A program made the translations under genes and the position numbers. Positions 48,468-57,230 of a stretch of 64,000 bases of DNA are shown here, piece after piece (within the stretch, counting starts at the first letter, position 1; the number at the start of each line of letters is the position of its first letter). The stretch is from Shewanella aestuarii. Its GTDB lineage: Bacteria; Pseudomonadota; Gammaproteobacteria; Enterobacterales; Shewanellaceae. The DNA is taken from NCBI RefSeq assembly GCF_011765625.1, contig NZ_CP050314.1, forward strand, positions 62,001 through 126,000. The letters are read 5' to 3'. The notes beneath the pieces were generated by a model. The model was not told the DNA's origin and did no database searches. It worked only from the letters and a program-made list of their open reading frames with translations.

Positions 48468-48739
48468 TTACCCTCCAGGTTTACATTACCTAGAAGGGGT
48501 CCTCTGCAAAGTAGTTCATTCGTCCACCTTTATGTGATGTCTAATTTAGTCCAGCAAATCAGCAGTCGTATGATCACAGTTAGTGGTAGAACCTGAAATC
48601 ATTATCAAAGCTTATCGATAAAAACATGAAACCTCAAACACTTTGGGCAAAAATGTGCTAACTCTTAACCCGCAAATTCACCAAAAACCCCCTGTGTCAG
48701 GATAGTTGTCGCCTCTAATTTTACTTAGAGGTAAAGCAA

Positions 48740-49264
48740 ATGAAGCGTTATTTTACAACATCATTTAAGATACAAGCCGTTGAGAAAGCACTTAGCCGAG
48801 GCGAAAATATATCCTTAGTTGAGATAGCTGAATCTTTAGGCGTTGGTTATTCAACACTCAATAGGTGGATAATCAAAGCAAGAAACCAAGAGTTTGATTC
48901 TGTTTCATCTGTCGAGATAAATAACATGAGTAAAGATAAGCGTCCGTCAGATTGGACACTTGAAGAACGCCTTAAACTGATTGTTTCCTGTGGCTCGTTG
49001 ACTGGTGAAGAGCTAAATGAATACTGTCGTGAAAAAGGGGTATATCCTCATCATCTTGAACAGTGGAAGCGTGATTTCATCAATGGCAGTACTCCGAAAG
49101 CCAAAACAGCGATGCCTACAGAAGTAAAAACGCTTAAGCATGAAAATAAAGCGTTAAAAAGAGAATTAAACCGTAAAGATAAGGCGCTAGCCGAAGCGGC
49201 TGCGTTACTTGTTCTCCAAAAAAAACTTCACATTCTGTGGGATGGGAACGAAGAGGAAAGCTGA
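48740..49264 (+). CDS. IS3-family OrfA (transposase N-terminal part), 174 aa
   Basis: Two helix-turn-helix segments (LVEIAESLGVGYSTLNRWII ~26-45; LTGEELNEYCREKGVYPHHLEQW ~92-114) recognise the IS ends, followed by a leucine-zipper-like helix (LKHENKALKRELNRKDKALA). Its 3' end overlaps orfB in the -1 frame. A run of eight A at about 49218-49225, of the A-AAA-AAC type, is the likely slippery site producing the OrfAB fusion. Confidence 0.85.
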   Translation: MKRYFTTSFKIQAVEKALSRGENISLVEIAESLGVGYSTLNRWIIKARNQEFDSVSSVEINNMSKDKRPSDWTLEERLKLIVSCGSLTGEELNEYCREKGVYPHHLEQWKRDFINGSTPKAKTAMPTEVKTLKHENKALKRELNRKDKALAEAAALLVLQKKLHILWDGNEEES

Positions 49265-50307
49265 CACATTTTGATGACCGGCAACAAACAATCGATTTAA
49301 TTGAAGAGGCTATGGCCTCTGGTGCAAGACAATCAACAGCTTGCAAAGTATGTCATGTTAGTACTAAGACATTGCAGCGGTGGATGAAGCCGGATAACCA
49401 GTGTGATGGTCGCATAGAAGCGCAGCATACGCCAAAAAACAAACTGACAGAGCTCGAGCGTCAACGACTAATCAAGGTGGCTAACAGTGATGATTTTAGC
49501 TGTTTACCACCGAGTAAGATTGTCCCTAAACTAGCGGACCAAGGGGTATACCTTGCTTCTGAGTCAACATTTTACCGCGTTTTAAAAGATGCGAAACAGG
49601 TAAAACATAGAGAAAGTAGTAGACCTGGGCGTAAAGTCATTAAGCCCAAAGCCTTAACTGCAACAGGCCCAAATCAAGTTTACACTTGGGATATCACTTA
49701 TTTGCCAAGTCAGGTTAAAGGGGTATTTTTCTACTTGTATTTAGTACTAGATGTTTTCAGTAGAAAAATTGTAGGTTGGCAAGTGCATAACGAAGAGCTG
49801 AGTTCATTTGCTGCAGAATTGATAAGGGATATTTGTTATAGAGAAGGTATTAGCAAGCAGCAAGTTACTTTGCACTCAGATAATGGTAGTCCGATGAAAG
49901 GAGCGACAATGCTGGCAACTCTACAGGATTTAGGTGTAATTCCTTCATTCAGTCGCCCATCGGTAAGTAACGATAATCCTTATTCGGAATCACTGTTTAG
50001 GACTTTAAAATATCGACCAGAGTACCCTGAGAAACGGTTTGAAAATATAGTAGCAGGACGTAAGTGGGTACAAGATTTTGTGACTTGGTATAACAATGAA
50101 CATTTGCACAGTGGCATTAAATTTGTCACGCCTAATCAGCGTCATACTGGTGCCGATATTGATATCTTAAAGAGCAGAGATAAGGTCTACCAAAAAGCAA
50201 AACAAACACGTCCAGAGCGTTGGTCGGGCAAAACTCGAAACTGGGAACCCGTAAACGAAGTGAATTTGAATCCAGAGAAGAATAAGACAGAAAATAAGGC
50301 GGCATAA
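49237..50307 (+). CDS. IS3-family OrfB (DDE transposase), 356 aa
   Basis: The rve-type catalytic core shows all three acidic residues: Asp in VYTWDITYLPS (~148), Asp in LHSDNGSPM (~208), Glu in NPYSESLFRTLKY (~246). The GTG start is nominal; the active enzyme is probably made by -1 frameshifting from orfA. A C-terminal NNEHLHSGIKFVTPNQRH block is characteristic of the family. The gene is intact, so the element may be mobile. Confidence 0.88.
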   Translation: MGWERRGKLTHFDDRQQTIDLIEEAMASGARQSTACKVCHVSTKTLQRWMKPDNQCDGRIEAQHTPKNKLTELERQRLIKVANSDDFSCLPPSKIVPKLADQGVYLASESTFYRVLKDAKQVKHRESSRPGRKVIKPKALTATGPNQVYTWDITYLPSQVKGVFFYLYLVLDVFSRKIVGWQVHNEELSSFAAELIRDICYREGISKQQVTLHSDNGSPMKGATMLATLQDLGVIPSFSRPSVSNDNPYSESLFRTLKYRPEYPEKRFENIVAGRKWVQDFVTWYNNEHLHSGIKFVTPNQRHTGADIDILKSRDKVYQKAKQTRPERWSGKTRNWEPVNEVNLNPEKNKTENKAA

Positions 50308-50338
50308 ATTTAAACTTTAGGCGACAACTCTCTTGAAA

Positions 50339-50793
50339 AACGCCGAAAACGCCAAAAAATATCAAACTATTATATAAATGCACATTTGGAAGTTGCTTTC
50401 TGCTGCTGATGGGATCATCTTTGTTGCTGTTATAAAGTATGATGCTTTTTTGTTATGAATAAATTGCTTATTTCCCCGACCACAAATAAAAGTATGATAC
50501 TTTTAGATATTTAATGTTATCTCACTTCAATAAAATCAAAGTCTTATACTTATTAAAGTATGGTACTTTTTTGTTTGTTTACACTGAAATGAAGTCGTGC
50601 GCTTTAATTGATGCTGCAAACCAGATAGATACAACGTTATCCAGATCATCTTTACGTAATGGTCTAATCATATTTTCCCCAATAATTAATACTTTAGGGA
50701 GGCGAGGTTGTTCTTAATTGATATATCTACAAAATCAACGAACCCAACTCCATTATTTGACGCTTCAATGCTCTGTAATGAAGTGAATTACTG
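50339..50793. promoter_or_regulatory. Intergenic region with three AAAGTATnnTACTTT-type palindromes
   Basis: No convincing gene. Three copies of one palindrome lie at 50434-50448 (AAAGTATGATGCTTT), 50489-50503 (AAAGTATGATACTTT) and 50555-50569 (AAAGTATGGTACTTT). They look like operator sites for a repressor not identified here. A possible 42-codon ORF at 50591-50717 is not supported. Confidence 0.6.
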
Positions 50794-51840
50794 TTAATAG
50801 CCTTTTTTATATTGTCGAGATGCATTCTGAGTGCTATTTATTAACTTCCCAAACGCTTTATCTTTCGATCTTTTTTCTGCCAGCGATGCTCCGTTCAGAG
50901 CCTGCTCTCGCATCAGTTTTTGGTAACTATGCAGACGTCGCTCTGACAGGAGCCCACCTTTAATTGCTTGTTGAATCGCACAGCCTGGTTCAGACGTATG
51001 CGCACAATCAGAGAAACGACATTTATCTGCAAATTCAGCTATCTCGCTGAAAGTTTCGTTCACTCCCTGTTCGCAACTACTGAGCTGTAGTTCACGCATT
51101 CCAGGTGTGTCCATAAGAATCCCACCTTGAGGAAGAACTTTTAATGCTCTATGTGTCGTGGTATGTCTTCCTTTACTATCTTCTTCCCTAATTTCGCCTG
51201 TCTGCTGAGATTCATAACCGACTAAGGCGTTAACCAGAGTCGATTTTCCGACTCCAGACGACCCCAAGAAGGCCAGAGTACTACCGCTATTGCAGTAGCT
51301 TTCAAGCAGCTTGATATCGTGGTTATCCAACGCATTTATGGTGTAAACCATCAGCATTGGGTCGAGTTCTTGAACTTGTTGTCGTTTGATATCTGTATCT
51401 TCACATAAATCCGCTTTAGTAAGGATGACCACGGGCTCCACCATAGCTTCTCGTGCGGTGGCTAAATACCGCTCTATTCTGTTAAGGCTAAAATCATGAT
51501 TGAGCGAGCAGACAATCATGACGGTATCAATATTGGCAGCGATGATCTGTGTTAACACTTTCGAGCCTGGAGCTTTTCGTTCAAATAAAGACTGGCGTTC
51601 CAGGCGTTTACATATTCTCAATGTGTCATCAAATAGTACCCAGTCGCCTACGCAGACTATTTTATCAAAAGGCATAGGTCTTAAACTTGATTGCCCTTTA
51701 GGAGACACTACTACAATGCAGTCTCTGTGCTGTTCAACAACCCGTCCAATGGTTAGATTGCTTAACTCTTCCAGACTGACTTGTTGCTGAAAAAAAGGTT
51801 TCCACCCAAGCTGTTGAAGTGTAGGAGCTAAGTTGTTCAT
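50794..51840 (-). CDS. rsgA: RsgA, ribosome small-subunit GTPase (accessory paralogue), 348 aa
   Basis: Circularly permuted GTPase: G4 ILTKADL (~138-144) comes before G1 GSSGVGKST (~193-201) and G3 DTPGMRE (~245-251). An N-terminal OB fold (TIGRVVEQHRDCIVVVSPKG) and a C-terminal zinc knuckle CRFSDCAHTSEPGC (~276-289) complete the RsgA layout. RsgA releases or checks 30S maturation factors. Its position in accessory DNA suggests a second copy besides the chromosomal gene. It lies downstream of AraC and GNAT genes on the same strand. Confidence 0.9.
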   Translation of the reverse strand: MNNLAPTLQQLGWKPFFQQQVSLEELSNLTIGRVVEQHRDCIVVVSPKGQSSLRPMPFDKIVCVGDWVLFDDTLRICKRLERQSLFERKAPGSKVLTQIIAANIDTVMIVCSLNHDFSLNRIERYLATAREAMVEPVVILTKADLCEDTDIKRQQVQELDPMLMVYTINALDNHDIKLLESYCNSGSTLAFLGSSGVGKSTLVNALVGYESQQTGEIREEDSKGRHTTTHRALKVLPQGGILMDTPGMRELQLSSCEQGVNETFSEIAEFADKCRFSDCAHTSEPGCAIQQAIKGGLLSERRLHSYQKLMREQALNGASLAEKRSKDKAFGKLINSTQNASRQYKKGY

Positions 51841-51913
51841 ATTTCGGTCTCATCAAATCGTTTAGGGCATAATAATTGATCGACAAACGACTTGATTGAA
51901 CATTTCCGACAGA

Positions 51914-52753
51914 TTACGTAGAGCTAACTCCGCCATACACATCAATCGTTAAACCACGCTCTTTTTCGTATGTTTTAGGTGTTAGGCCAATTTGTTTTTT
52001 TAAGTAGCGGATGAGGTGAGGTTGATCGCTAAAACCAAACCGAAATGCAATCTCGACCCAATCGATATCATCAGAATCGCGTTGGTAAACGTACTCCAGC
52101 AGAGCCTCAAGTTTATTCATAGACTGACACTGTTTTAACGTTAAACCTGTCACCCTGTTAAAGCTTCTTTCTAGTGTACGTTGTGAGCAGTAGAGCTGGT
52201 TACCCAGTTCAGAAATTGATCCTGAGTCCAGCGCCTGAAGAGCTTTGCGTGTAATCTGGCTATGTTGATCCTCATGACTGTTCAACGCCAACGGCAAAAA
52301 CAAACTATCTAGTTTGTTACAACACAGATCTGGATTGCTTTGTGCCAGCTCAATCAGTTTCATCTCTCCCTCAAATAGATCAGTAAACAGGGTACTTAGT
52401 TGAACTTCTTCAACGCAATCAAGTATTGGCTGTTGATCTGAGAATAGTTTCAGTGAATAAAAAGCGCCAATATGAAACTTGACTCCAAGGTGGATAAAAG
52501 GTTTTGAGTGATCGAGTTGAAGTGTCTGATGATGGGGAAACAACCAGTGGCTTCCTTTACCATCAACCGATCCTGGGTTCATATCGTAGTGATAGCCCTG
52601 TTTGGCTGGAGAAATGATCAGATGAGCGGATGGATCTGGGTTTAATTTCGGGTAATCGAAACTTTTGACATCGGGACGTTTTTCAATAAGCCAATAACAC
52701 TCAATGTATTTTGCAACTTCTGGTATTTTTGAAGGCTTTAGCCAATGGATCAT
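51914..52753 (-). CDS. AraC-family transcriptional regulator, 279 aa
   Basis: C-terminal AraC DNA-binding region: ISELGNQLYCSQRTLERSFN (~193-212) and VEIAFRFGFSDQPHLIRYLKKQIGLTPKTY (~241-270). The N-terminal ~160 residues match the DUF6597-type sensor of similar regulators (EVAKYIECYWLIEKRPD). It is 73 bases upstream of rsgA and 105 bases downstream of the GNAT gene, all leftward. Regulatory target unknown. Confidence 0.87.
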   Translation of the reverse strand: MIHWLKPSKIPEVAKYIECYWLIEKRPDVKSFDYPKLNPDPSAHLIISPAKQGYHYDMNPGSVDGKGSHWLFPHHQTLQLDHSKPFIHLGVKFHIGAFYSLKLFSDQQPILDCVEEVQLSTLFTDLFEGEMKLIELAQSNPDLCCNKLDSLFLPLALNSHEDQHSQITRKALQALDSGSISELGNQLYCSQRTLERSFNRVTGLTLKQCQSMNKLEALLEYVYQRDSDDIDWVEIAFRFGFSDQPHLIRYLKKQIGLTPKTYEKERGLTIDVYGGVSST

Positions 52754-52858
52754 AATACTCTCAATCTGTTCGCGTCATATACTATCACTATATGCTAGGT
52801 TAACATTTTCACAAATAAGCCCTGACAAGATTGGGGCAAGGGCTTACCCATTAACTGC

Positions 52859-53680
52859 CTATTGATAGTCAAATTCAATCTGGATAATTCGGTTTAATGG
52901 TTCAAGCCCCGCTCGCTGTATCGCCTTTTGAGCGCTTAAATTGTCACTTTCGGTTGAGCAGATAGGAATTAAACCCAGCTCATTGGCTACTTTTACTAAA
53001 CTGTGTAGTACACGAGTGGCAATTCCCTGACCTCGTTCTGACTCGGCTACAATCATCCCTAAGTCTGCATATCGAGTTTGATGTTCATCAAACAGACGAC
53101 ACTCACCCGTTGCTAATAACTTTCCATCCCTCCAATACCCTCGAAGCTCTTCTCGTTTTATTAAATTACCGAAGTACTCAGATAACCATTGTGCTGGAGC
53201 ACCAAGATTACTCACTGCAAATTCAACGAACTCAGGCAGTTGATCCTGACTTGCAAGAGTTAAATTTAAACCTGTTACGCATTCAGAAACAAATGGAACA
53301 ACTTGTTGATACATTAACGCATTTACTTTAAATGAAGATGAGTTATCTAAGCAAAGCGATAGATAGTGAGGTTCAGCTGTACTCACAAATGCACCTTTAA
53401 TGGAACCAATCACTGAGCTATTTTGCTCTGCAATCAAAGTAAACAGTTCTTTCGCCTTAGTTTGGGCTGCCTGTGACAGATAAAACTGCAACATATAGCC
53501 ATCAGCATTAATGCAGCAGTACCCAACTAAAATATCGTTCTCATAAAAACCAAAATGAGACGACATGGGAACAAAACCAAAGTGCCACATACCATCAAGT
53601 GGCGCTGTCGATTTTTCAAAATACTGTTTTTTTAGTTCGTTAATGTCTTCTAAGGTTTCAATTGGCTTGATTTCTAACAT
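52859..53680 (-). CDS. GNAT-family N-acetyltransferase, 273 aa
   Basis: The C-terminal half carries the acetyl-CoA-binding motif A (YADLGMIVAESERGQGIATR, ~203-222, with the Q/R-x-x-G-x-A signature ERGQGIATR), then motif B with SAQKAIQRAGLEPLNR. The N-terminal half is a second, less conserved GNAT-like domain. Substrate not predictable. It starts a leftward run with the AraC and rsgA genes. A hairpin AAGCCCT…AGGGCTT (52818-52846) lies just after its stop. Confidence 0.85.
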   Translation of the reverse strand: MLEIKPIETLEDINELKKQYFEKSTAPLDGMWHFGFVPMSSHFGFYENDILVGYCCINADGYMLQFYLSQAAQTKAKELFTLIAEQNSSVIGSIKGAFVSTAEPHYLSLCLDNSSSFKVNALMYQQVVPFVSECVTGLNLTLASQDQLPEFVEFAVSNLGAPAQWLSEYFGNLIKREELRGYWRDGKLLATGECRLFDEHQTRYADLGMIVAESERGQGIATRVLHSLVKVANELGLIPICSTESDNLSAQKAIQRAGLEPLNRIIQIEFDYQ

Positions 53681-54290
53681 GACTGTTTATCCTGCTTATA
53701 GCTGTAGCGTTATTACGAAAAAGAAACGCATCAAAGAAGATGTGCTGCCTTATATGCTGCAAATAATAGGTGATGGGAAGCTTAATAGATTGAACAAAAA
53801 CGACACTTTCTGGTAGGTAATCAGAACTCAAAATATTGGTTGCCGATAAATACTATAGCTACATAGTTATGCAAAAATGAGACTTGAGTGTTTGTTGTGA
53901 AACTAAAAAATGAGGAGTTCTGTCACTGCCTCTCAACTGCCAAACATTAATAAAAGTAAGATGATTTCGGCGGCACGATTCGTCACTGAGTATTTGTGCA
54001 AGCTCACAATGAGGCAGAAATGAGTTTGGCAACATCTTAGTGAGGCTTTTTCTTGTCTATCGTTGCCTATCTGCAAAACCTATCCTTAGTGATGAGTTCT
54101 TTTAGTTATTCGCCTTGCCTGATAAATGTTTGCTTATAAAATAGTTTGAAATGAGATAGATCAGTTATTGAGATAAACCAGCTTATGCTGGTTTTACCTT
54201 AATTTGGACATACAAGCTGATAAAACTAGAAAAAAAACGTCTGCATGCTAGTATCAAAATTCGAATAACATTCAACAAATTGGTTTATTT
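53681..54290. other. Gene-free region with dispersed-motif copy E
   Basis: About 600 bases without a supported gene. Copy E of the dispersed motif (CACAATGAGGCAGAAATG, 53994-54021) lies in the middle and is the last one in the window. To its right the sequence changes to the lower-GC replicon-maintenance region. Confidence 0.5.
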
Positions 54291-54692
54291 ATGACGCCAT
54301 TATCTGAAATGCAAAGAGAAGCGATTAGCCAAGGTAATTTTGCATTGAAATTTGCAGTACACAAATACAATTCTTATATGCCTGGACATATCTTATCAAT
54401 TGAAGAGGCCGCTAAATGTGTTGTATTGCAAAGTAAATGGGCTGTAAGTCATGATATAAATGGCTTTGAGAATGTGAAGGTTAATCTGCTATCACATGAA
54501 ATTGTCACTGGATTGGGGATATTTATTACCATTATTATTTCTGAGGTTGAAAATAAGCCTTACCAGCAATCATTTATCGTAACTGAAAGTGAATCTCATT
54601 GGTTCTTATTTGATCACACCCTTTCGACGCTCACTAAACCGAAGGATGTAATAAACGGCAAACCCATAATAGCTAAATATCAATCTGTTTAG
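54291..54692 (+). CDS. Hypothetical protein, 133 aa
   Basis: Unrecognised small protein (MTPLSEMQREAISQGNFALK). One moderately hydrophobic stretch (IVTGLGIFITIIISEVE) is probably a buried beta segment. It converges with the leftward recombinase operon. No functional motif. Confidence 0.6.
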   Translation: MTPLSEMQREAISQGNFALKFAVHKYNSYMPGHILSIEEAAKCVVLQSKWAVSHDINGFENVKVNLLSHEIVTGLGIFITIIISEVENKPYQQSFIVTESESHWFLFDHTLSTLTKPKDVINGKPIIAKYQSV

Positions 54693-54750
54693 TGTATCTA
54701 ATCTAAACGGTTTGCTGCTGGAACAAAGCGCTTTTGCCCAATCAATGGCT

Positions 54751-55329
54751 CTAGCTGCATACTTTCCTGAAATCCATCAATAACTTAGCGTGATTATCAA
54801 AAATTTCTTTATTTGAAATGAAAAATACAGTGTCGGCTTTAATTAATTTGATGGCATTTTCAATTGCCTGCACTGAATTTAAATAGAGGTAAAGACCGAG
54901 AGGGCCAGGACTGCCAGTTCGCTGTATATTATTAAATATCTCATCTTTTATGACATAGAGGCAGTCAGGAAGGGCGGGCTCATCATAAGATGTAACCTTT
55001 AAATTAAATCCATGGTTTTGTAAGCGCAATAAAAAATCTACCCAAGATTCTTCAGCTTCAGCTACTGCATTATTTTCAACTATCAAAGCACTCAGTTTAA
55101 TCAACTGCTGCTCGATGTTGATGGATTTAGATCTTACAATCAGTGTCTTAATTTCTTTTTTAATGGGTTTATTAACGGGCTCTTTGTATTGATTTTTTAA
55201 TCGCTTAAGCAGATAGGCATTGCGCTTCTGTGGAGGTACAAACCCGCGTTGTTCTGCAACATCGATATATAAACTAATGAGATTGTTAAAACAGAAATCA
55301 ACGACATGCTGCTTATAATTAGGTTTCAT
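54751..55329 (-). CDS. Hypothetical protein downstream of the Cre-like recombinase, 192 aa
   Basis: Charged, helical protein (VNKPIKKEIKTLIVRSKSIN) followed by an alpha/beta-like segment (FNLKVTSYDEPALPDCLYVI). Its start abuts the stop of the Cre-like gene, so it is translationally coupled. It is the third gene of an operon that begins with the RHH protein at 56956. Family unknown; a partner of the recombinase is possible. Confidence 0.65.
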   Translation of the reverse strand: MKPNYKQHVVDFCFNNLISLYIDVAEQRGFVPPQKRNAYLLKRLKNQYKEPVNKPIKKEIKTLIVRSKSINIEQQLIKLSALIVENNAVAEAEESWVDFLLRLQNHGFNLKVTSYDEPALPDCLYVIKDEIFNNIQRTGSPGPLGLYLYLNSVQAIENAIKLIKADTVFFISNKEIFDNHAKLLMDFRKVCS

Positions 55330-56457
55330 TTACTTGTTCCAACGTGCTTTGGCCATAGCACTTTCTTTAGCTAGAATATTACGGCCATATTGAAATACCA
55401 TCTGCCCTGAAGTCCATCGTCCAGCTTGCTGAACCTCAAGAGTGGAATAGCCTGCACTTAATAAATCTTGGCAAGCGCCGACTCTAGCACTGTGACCGGA
55501 CCACAATGAAATACCTTCTAATAGTTCAGGTCGATTAAGTGACAAACAATCATAAGCCTGCTTAAAAACACGATCAATGGTATAGCGTGAAATAGCTTGA
55601 TTCTGAGAAGTAGGCTTACCATTTCGACGCATTTTTTTGAACAAATACACAGAATCATTAACGTCTAAGCTAAGGTATTTTCTAATCGTATCAACACATT
55701 GGCGACTTAGCATCGTTGTATCGGGTTCGCCAGATTTACGAGATTTGGTAAATGGAATGAGCAATGTTGCACGTCCATCCTCATGATAAGTGAGGTGTGA
55801 TAGCTCAATACGGGCGAGCTCACTTTCACGAAGCATCGTTTCATAAGCGGTAACCAATATGGCTAAATTTCGACTAATTAGCGGATTAGGATCATGGCGC
55901 CACAACTCAAAAATAGCATCACAATGCACCTCTCTAAATGGTTGCGCCTGATCAACCAATTCACTTGAAATCACCTTATTCTTCCTAATGCCGGTCACAA
56001 TATCAATTGCTTTTTGGGTATGTGAAGGAGAAGGTAGCCCGGCTGCTAAGTGAATTTTACTCACAGCCCAACGATATTGGCTGAGAGTATTCATTTTAAC
56101 CAAAGACTTTTTTTCATTGATAAATTGAATAAAATTTTGCGAACTTGAAGGCAGAGAAATCACTTGTTTATCATTACACCATTGCTCAAAAATAGCCCAA
56201 TTAATAAAGAGCGCCTTCAAGGTGTTTTCACTCAATTGACTATCATTGTTAGCAAAATCAGCTAACAAACTGGAAATTAGACGTCTAATCTCCTGATTAT
56301 CGACTTCATCAATTGGCCTTTCAAGTTGTAATTTTAACCTCTTTTCGAGTATAGATCTGTCATCTAAAAGTGATTCAGCAATCGACTTAGGCGCTATATC
56401 TTGTGCTGTGGCCAACCCCGTAATGCCGGGCAATATTGGTAGATTACTGTTCATCAT
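55330..56457 (-). CDS. Cre-like tyrosine recombinase, 375 aa
   Basis: The C-terminal domain is strikingly like phage P1 Cre: Arg in ETMLRESELARIELSHL, the beta-hairpin Lys in TKSRKSGE, WSGHSARVGACQDLL (HxxR), AGRWTSGQMVFQYGRN with Trp and the nucleophilic Tyr. The N-terminal ~170 residues form the helical core-binding domain. Cre-type enzymes resolve plasmid dimers at a ~34-bp site with inverted arms. Exactly such a site lies at 57171-57204, upstream of this operon. The start overlaps the end of the RHH gene by 14 bases. Confidence 0.88.
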   Translation of the reverse strand: MMNSNLPILPGITGLATAQDIAPKSIAESLLDDRSILEKRLKLQLERPIDEVDNQEIRRLISSLLADFANNDSQLSENTLKALFINWAIFEQWCNDKQVISLPSSSQNFIQFINEKKSLVKMNTLSQYRWAVSKIHLAAGLPSPSHTQKAIDIVTGIRKNKVISSELVDQAQPFREVHCDAIFELWRHDPNPLISRNLAILVTAYETMLRESELARIELSHLTYHEDGRATLLIPFTKSRKSGEPDTTMLSRQCVDTIRKYLSLDVNDSVYLFKKMRRNGKPTSQNQAISRYTIDRVFKQAYDCLSLNRPELLEGISLWSGHSARVGACQDLLSAGYSTLEVQQAGRWTSGQMVFQYGRNILAKESAMAKARWNK

Positions 56458-56956
56458 TCACCTCAGAATTTTCATTGTGGTACTTGTGAAATGAAAGTAA
56501 TTCATCAATGGATTCATCGATAGTCGCAAATCCCTGTTGCTCTTTGTATTGATTAAGCGCATTAGCGACTCCTGTGGATAATACGACTCGGACTTTACGT
56601 TGGCGCTTATCTAGCTGACGGAACTTTTTTTTCATTTCACGCCAGCCAATATCGCTAAATATTCGATTAATAGCGGTGTTGAGCGAATCCATATCATGCT
56701 CAGTGACTTCATTTTTATTTAGTTTTTTTATGTTATCTATCAGCCTGTTACAGTAAAGCCATAAGCTTTCATACTCCTTAGAAGTAACAATTGGCTTGTA
56801 CATCTCAGGATTATCAATTGAGTTAGTTGGCTTAATCCATTTTTTTAGCAAGTCAGCAGATACAAATACTTCATCAATAGAGAGCAACTTTAAATTATAG
56901 CCTTTGCCAGATTTACCATACTCGTAATGCCAACGAGGTGCTTTATATTCCGTCAT
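56444..56956 (-). CDS. Ribbon-helix-helix DNA-binding protein, MatP-like layout, 170 aa
   Basis: The C-terminal region RKVRVVLSTGVANALNQYKE followed by QGFATIDESIDELLSF has the beta-helix-helix pattern of RHH proteins. A helical N-terminal domain (~50-110) precedes it and a short acidic tail follows. MatP, which organises chromosome termini, shares this layout (helical bundle, then RHH, then tail), but sequence similarity is weak. It leads the operon with the Cre-like gene, and candidate palindromic binding sites lie 170-300 bases upstream. Alternatives: a partition or autoregulatory protein. Confidence 0.55.
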   Translation of the reverse strand: MTEYKAPRWHYEYGKSGKGYNLKLLSIDEVFVSADLLKKWIKPTNSIDNPEMYKPIVTSKEYESLWLYCNRLIDNIKKLNKNEVTEHDMDSLNTAINRIFSDIGWREMKKKFRQLDKRQRKVRVVLSTGVANALNQYKEQQGFATIDESIDELLSFHKYHNENSEVNDEQ

Positions 56957-57023
56957 GCTGAATACCTATCCAATGTGTTAGAAATAAACTCAAATCGGTT
57001 GTCTTAGAAAAACATTAAATATA

Positions 57024-57057
57024 CTCGGTCATAGAAACACAATGAATTTAGACCGAG
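57024..57057. repeat. Inverted repeat 1 upstream of the RHH-cre operon
   Basis: CTCGGTC (57024-57030) and GACCGAG (57051-57057), 20 bases apart. Probable operator or stem in the operon leader. Confidence 0.55.
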
Positions 57058-57070
57058 CCATGCCAAGCTA

Positions 57071-57095
57071 TTCGTTGTCATAAAACCACAACGAA
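57071..57095. repeat. Inverted repeat 2 upstream of the RHH-cre operon
   Basis: TTCGTTGT (57071-57078) and ACAACGAA (57088-57095), separated by nine bases. Probable protein-binding site near the operon promoter. Confidence 0.55.
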
Positions 57096-57125
57096 CTAAC
57101 CAACGATAAGTCTGCGTGTTCTTTT

Positions 57126-57138
57126 GTGGTGCCACCAC
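57126..57138. repeat. 13-bp palindrome left of the lox-like site
   Basis: GTGGTGCCACCAC, perfectly symmetrical about its centre base. It shares the GTG-N7-CAC outline of matS sites and is 11/13 identical to 57231-57243, from which it is spaced exactly 105 bases. Confidence 0.6.
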
Positions 57139-57170
57139 TTAATAAACTTAACTATAAACCTCTAAAATGT

Positions 57171-57204
57171 TTAATGCAACATAACTGTAATTATGTTGCA
57201 TTAA
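57171..57204. other. 34-bp lox-like palindrome, candidate crossover site of the Cre-like recombinase
   Basis: Perfect 14-bp inverted arms (left arm TTAATGCAACATAA) around the 6-base centre CTGTAA, total 34 bp. It can equally be read as 13-8-13, the exact geometry of loxP. It lies 215 bases upstream of the RHH-cre operon. No U-tract follows, which argues against a terminator. Function as a crossover site is inferred. Confidence 0.65.
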
Positions 57205-57206
57205 TA

Positions 57207-57230
57207 TTTTGAAAAAGGCCATTTTCAAAA
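57207..57230. repeat. 24-bp interrupted palindrome next to the lox-like site
   Basis: TTTTGAAAA-AGGCCA-TTTTCAAAA with perfect 9-bp arms, two bases right of the lox-like site. Confidence 0.6.

Larger units (their letters stand above)
48695..50338 (+). mobile_element. IS3-family insertion sequence, about 1.64 kb
   Basis: Two overlapping frames encode OrfA and OrfB. The ends carry inverted repeats agreeing at 17 of 20 positions (left starts TGTCAGGATAGTTGTCGCCT; right reads TTTCAAGAGAGTTGTCGCCT inward). No target duplication is apparent in the bases just outside, so it may be old or the ends may be slightly different. The motif copy D lies 40 bases to its left. Confidence 0.85.

Noticed and set aside
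50514..50717. 67-aa ORF downstream of the triple palindrome
   Set aside because: No ribosome binding site and no protein-like composition.
52818..52846. GATTGGGGCAAGGGC as a sixth copy of the dispersed motif
   Set aside because: The resemblance is limited to GGGGCA and is explained by the AAGCCCT…AGGGCTT hairpin after the GNAT gene.
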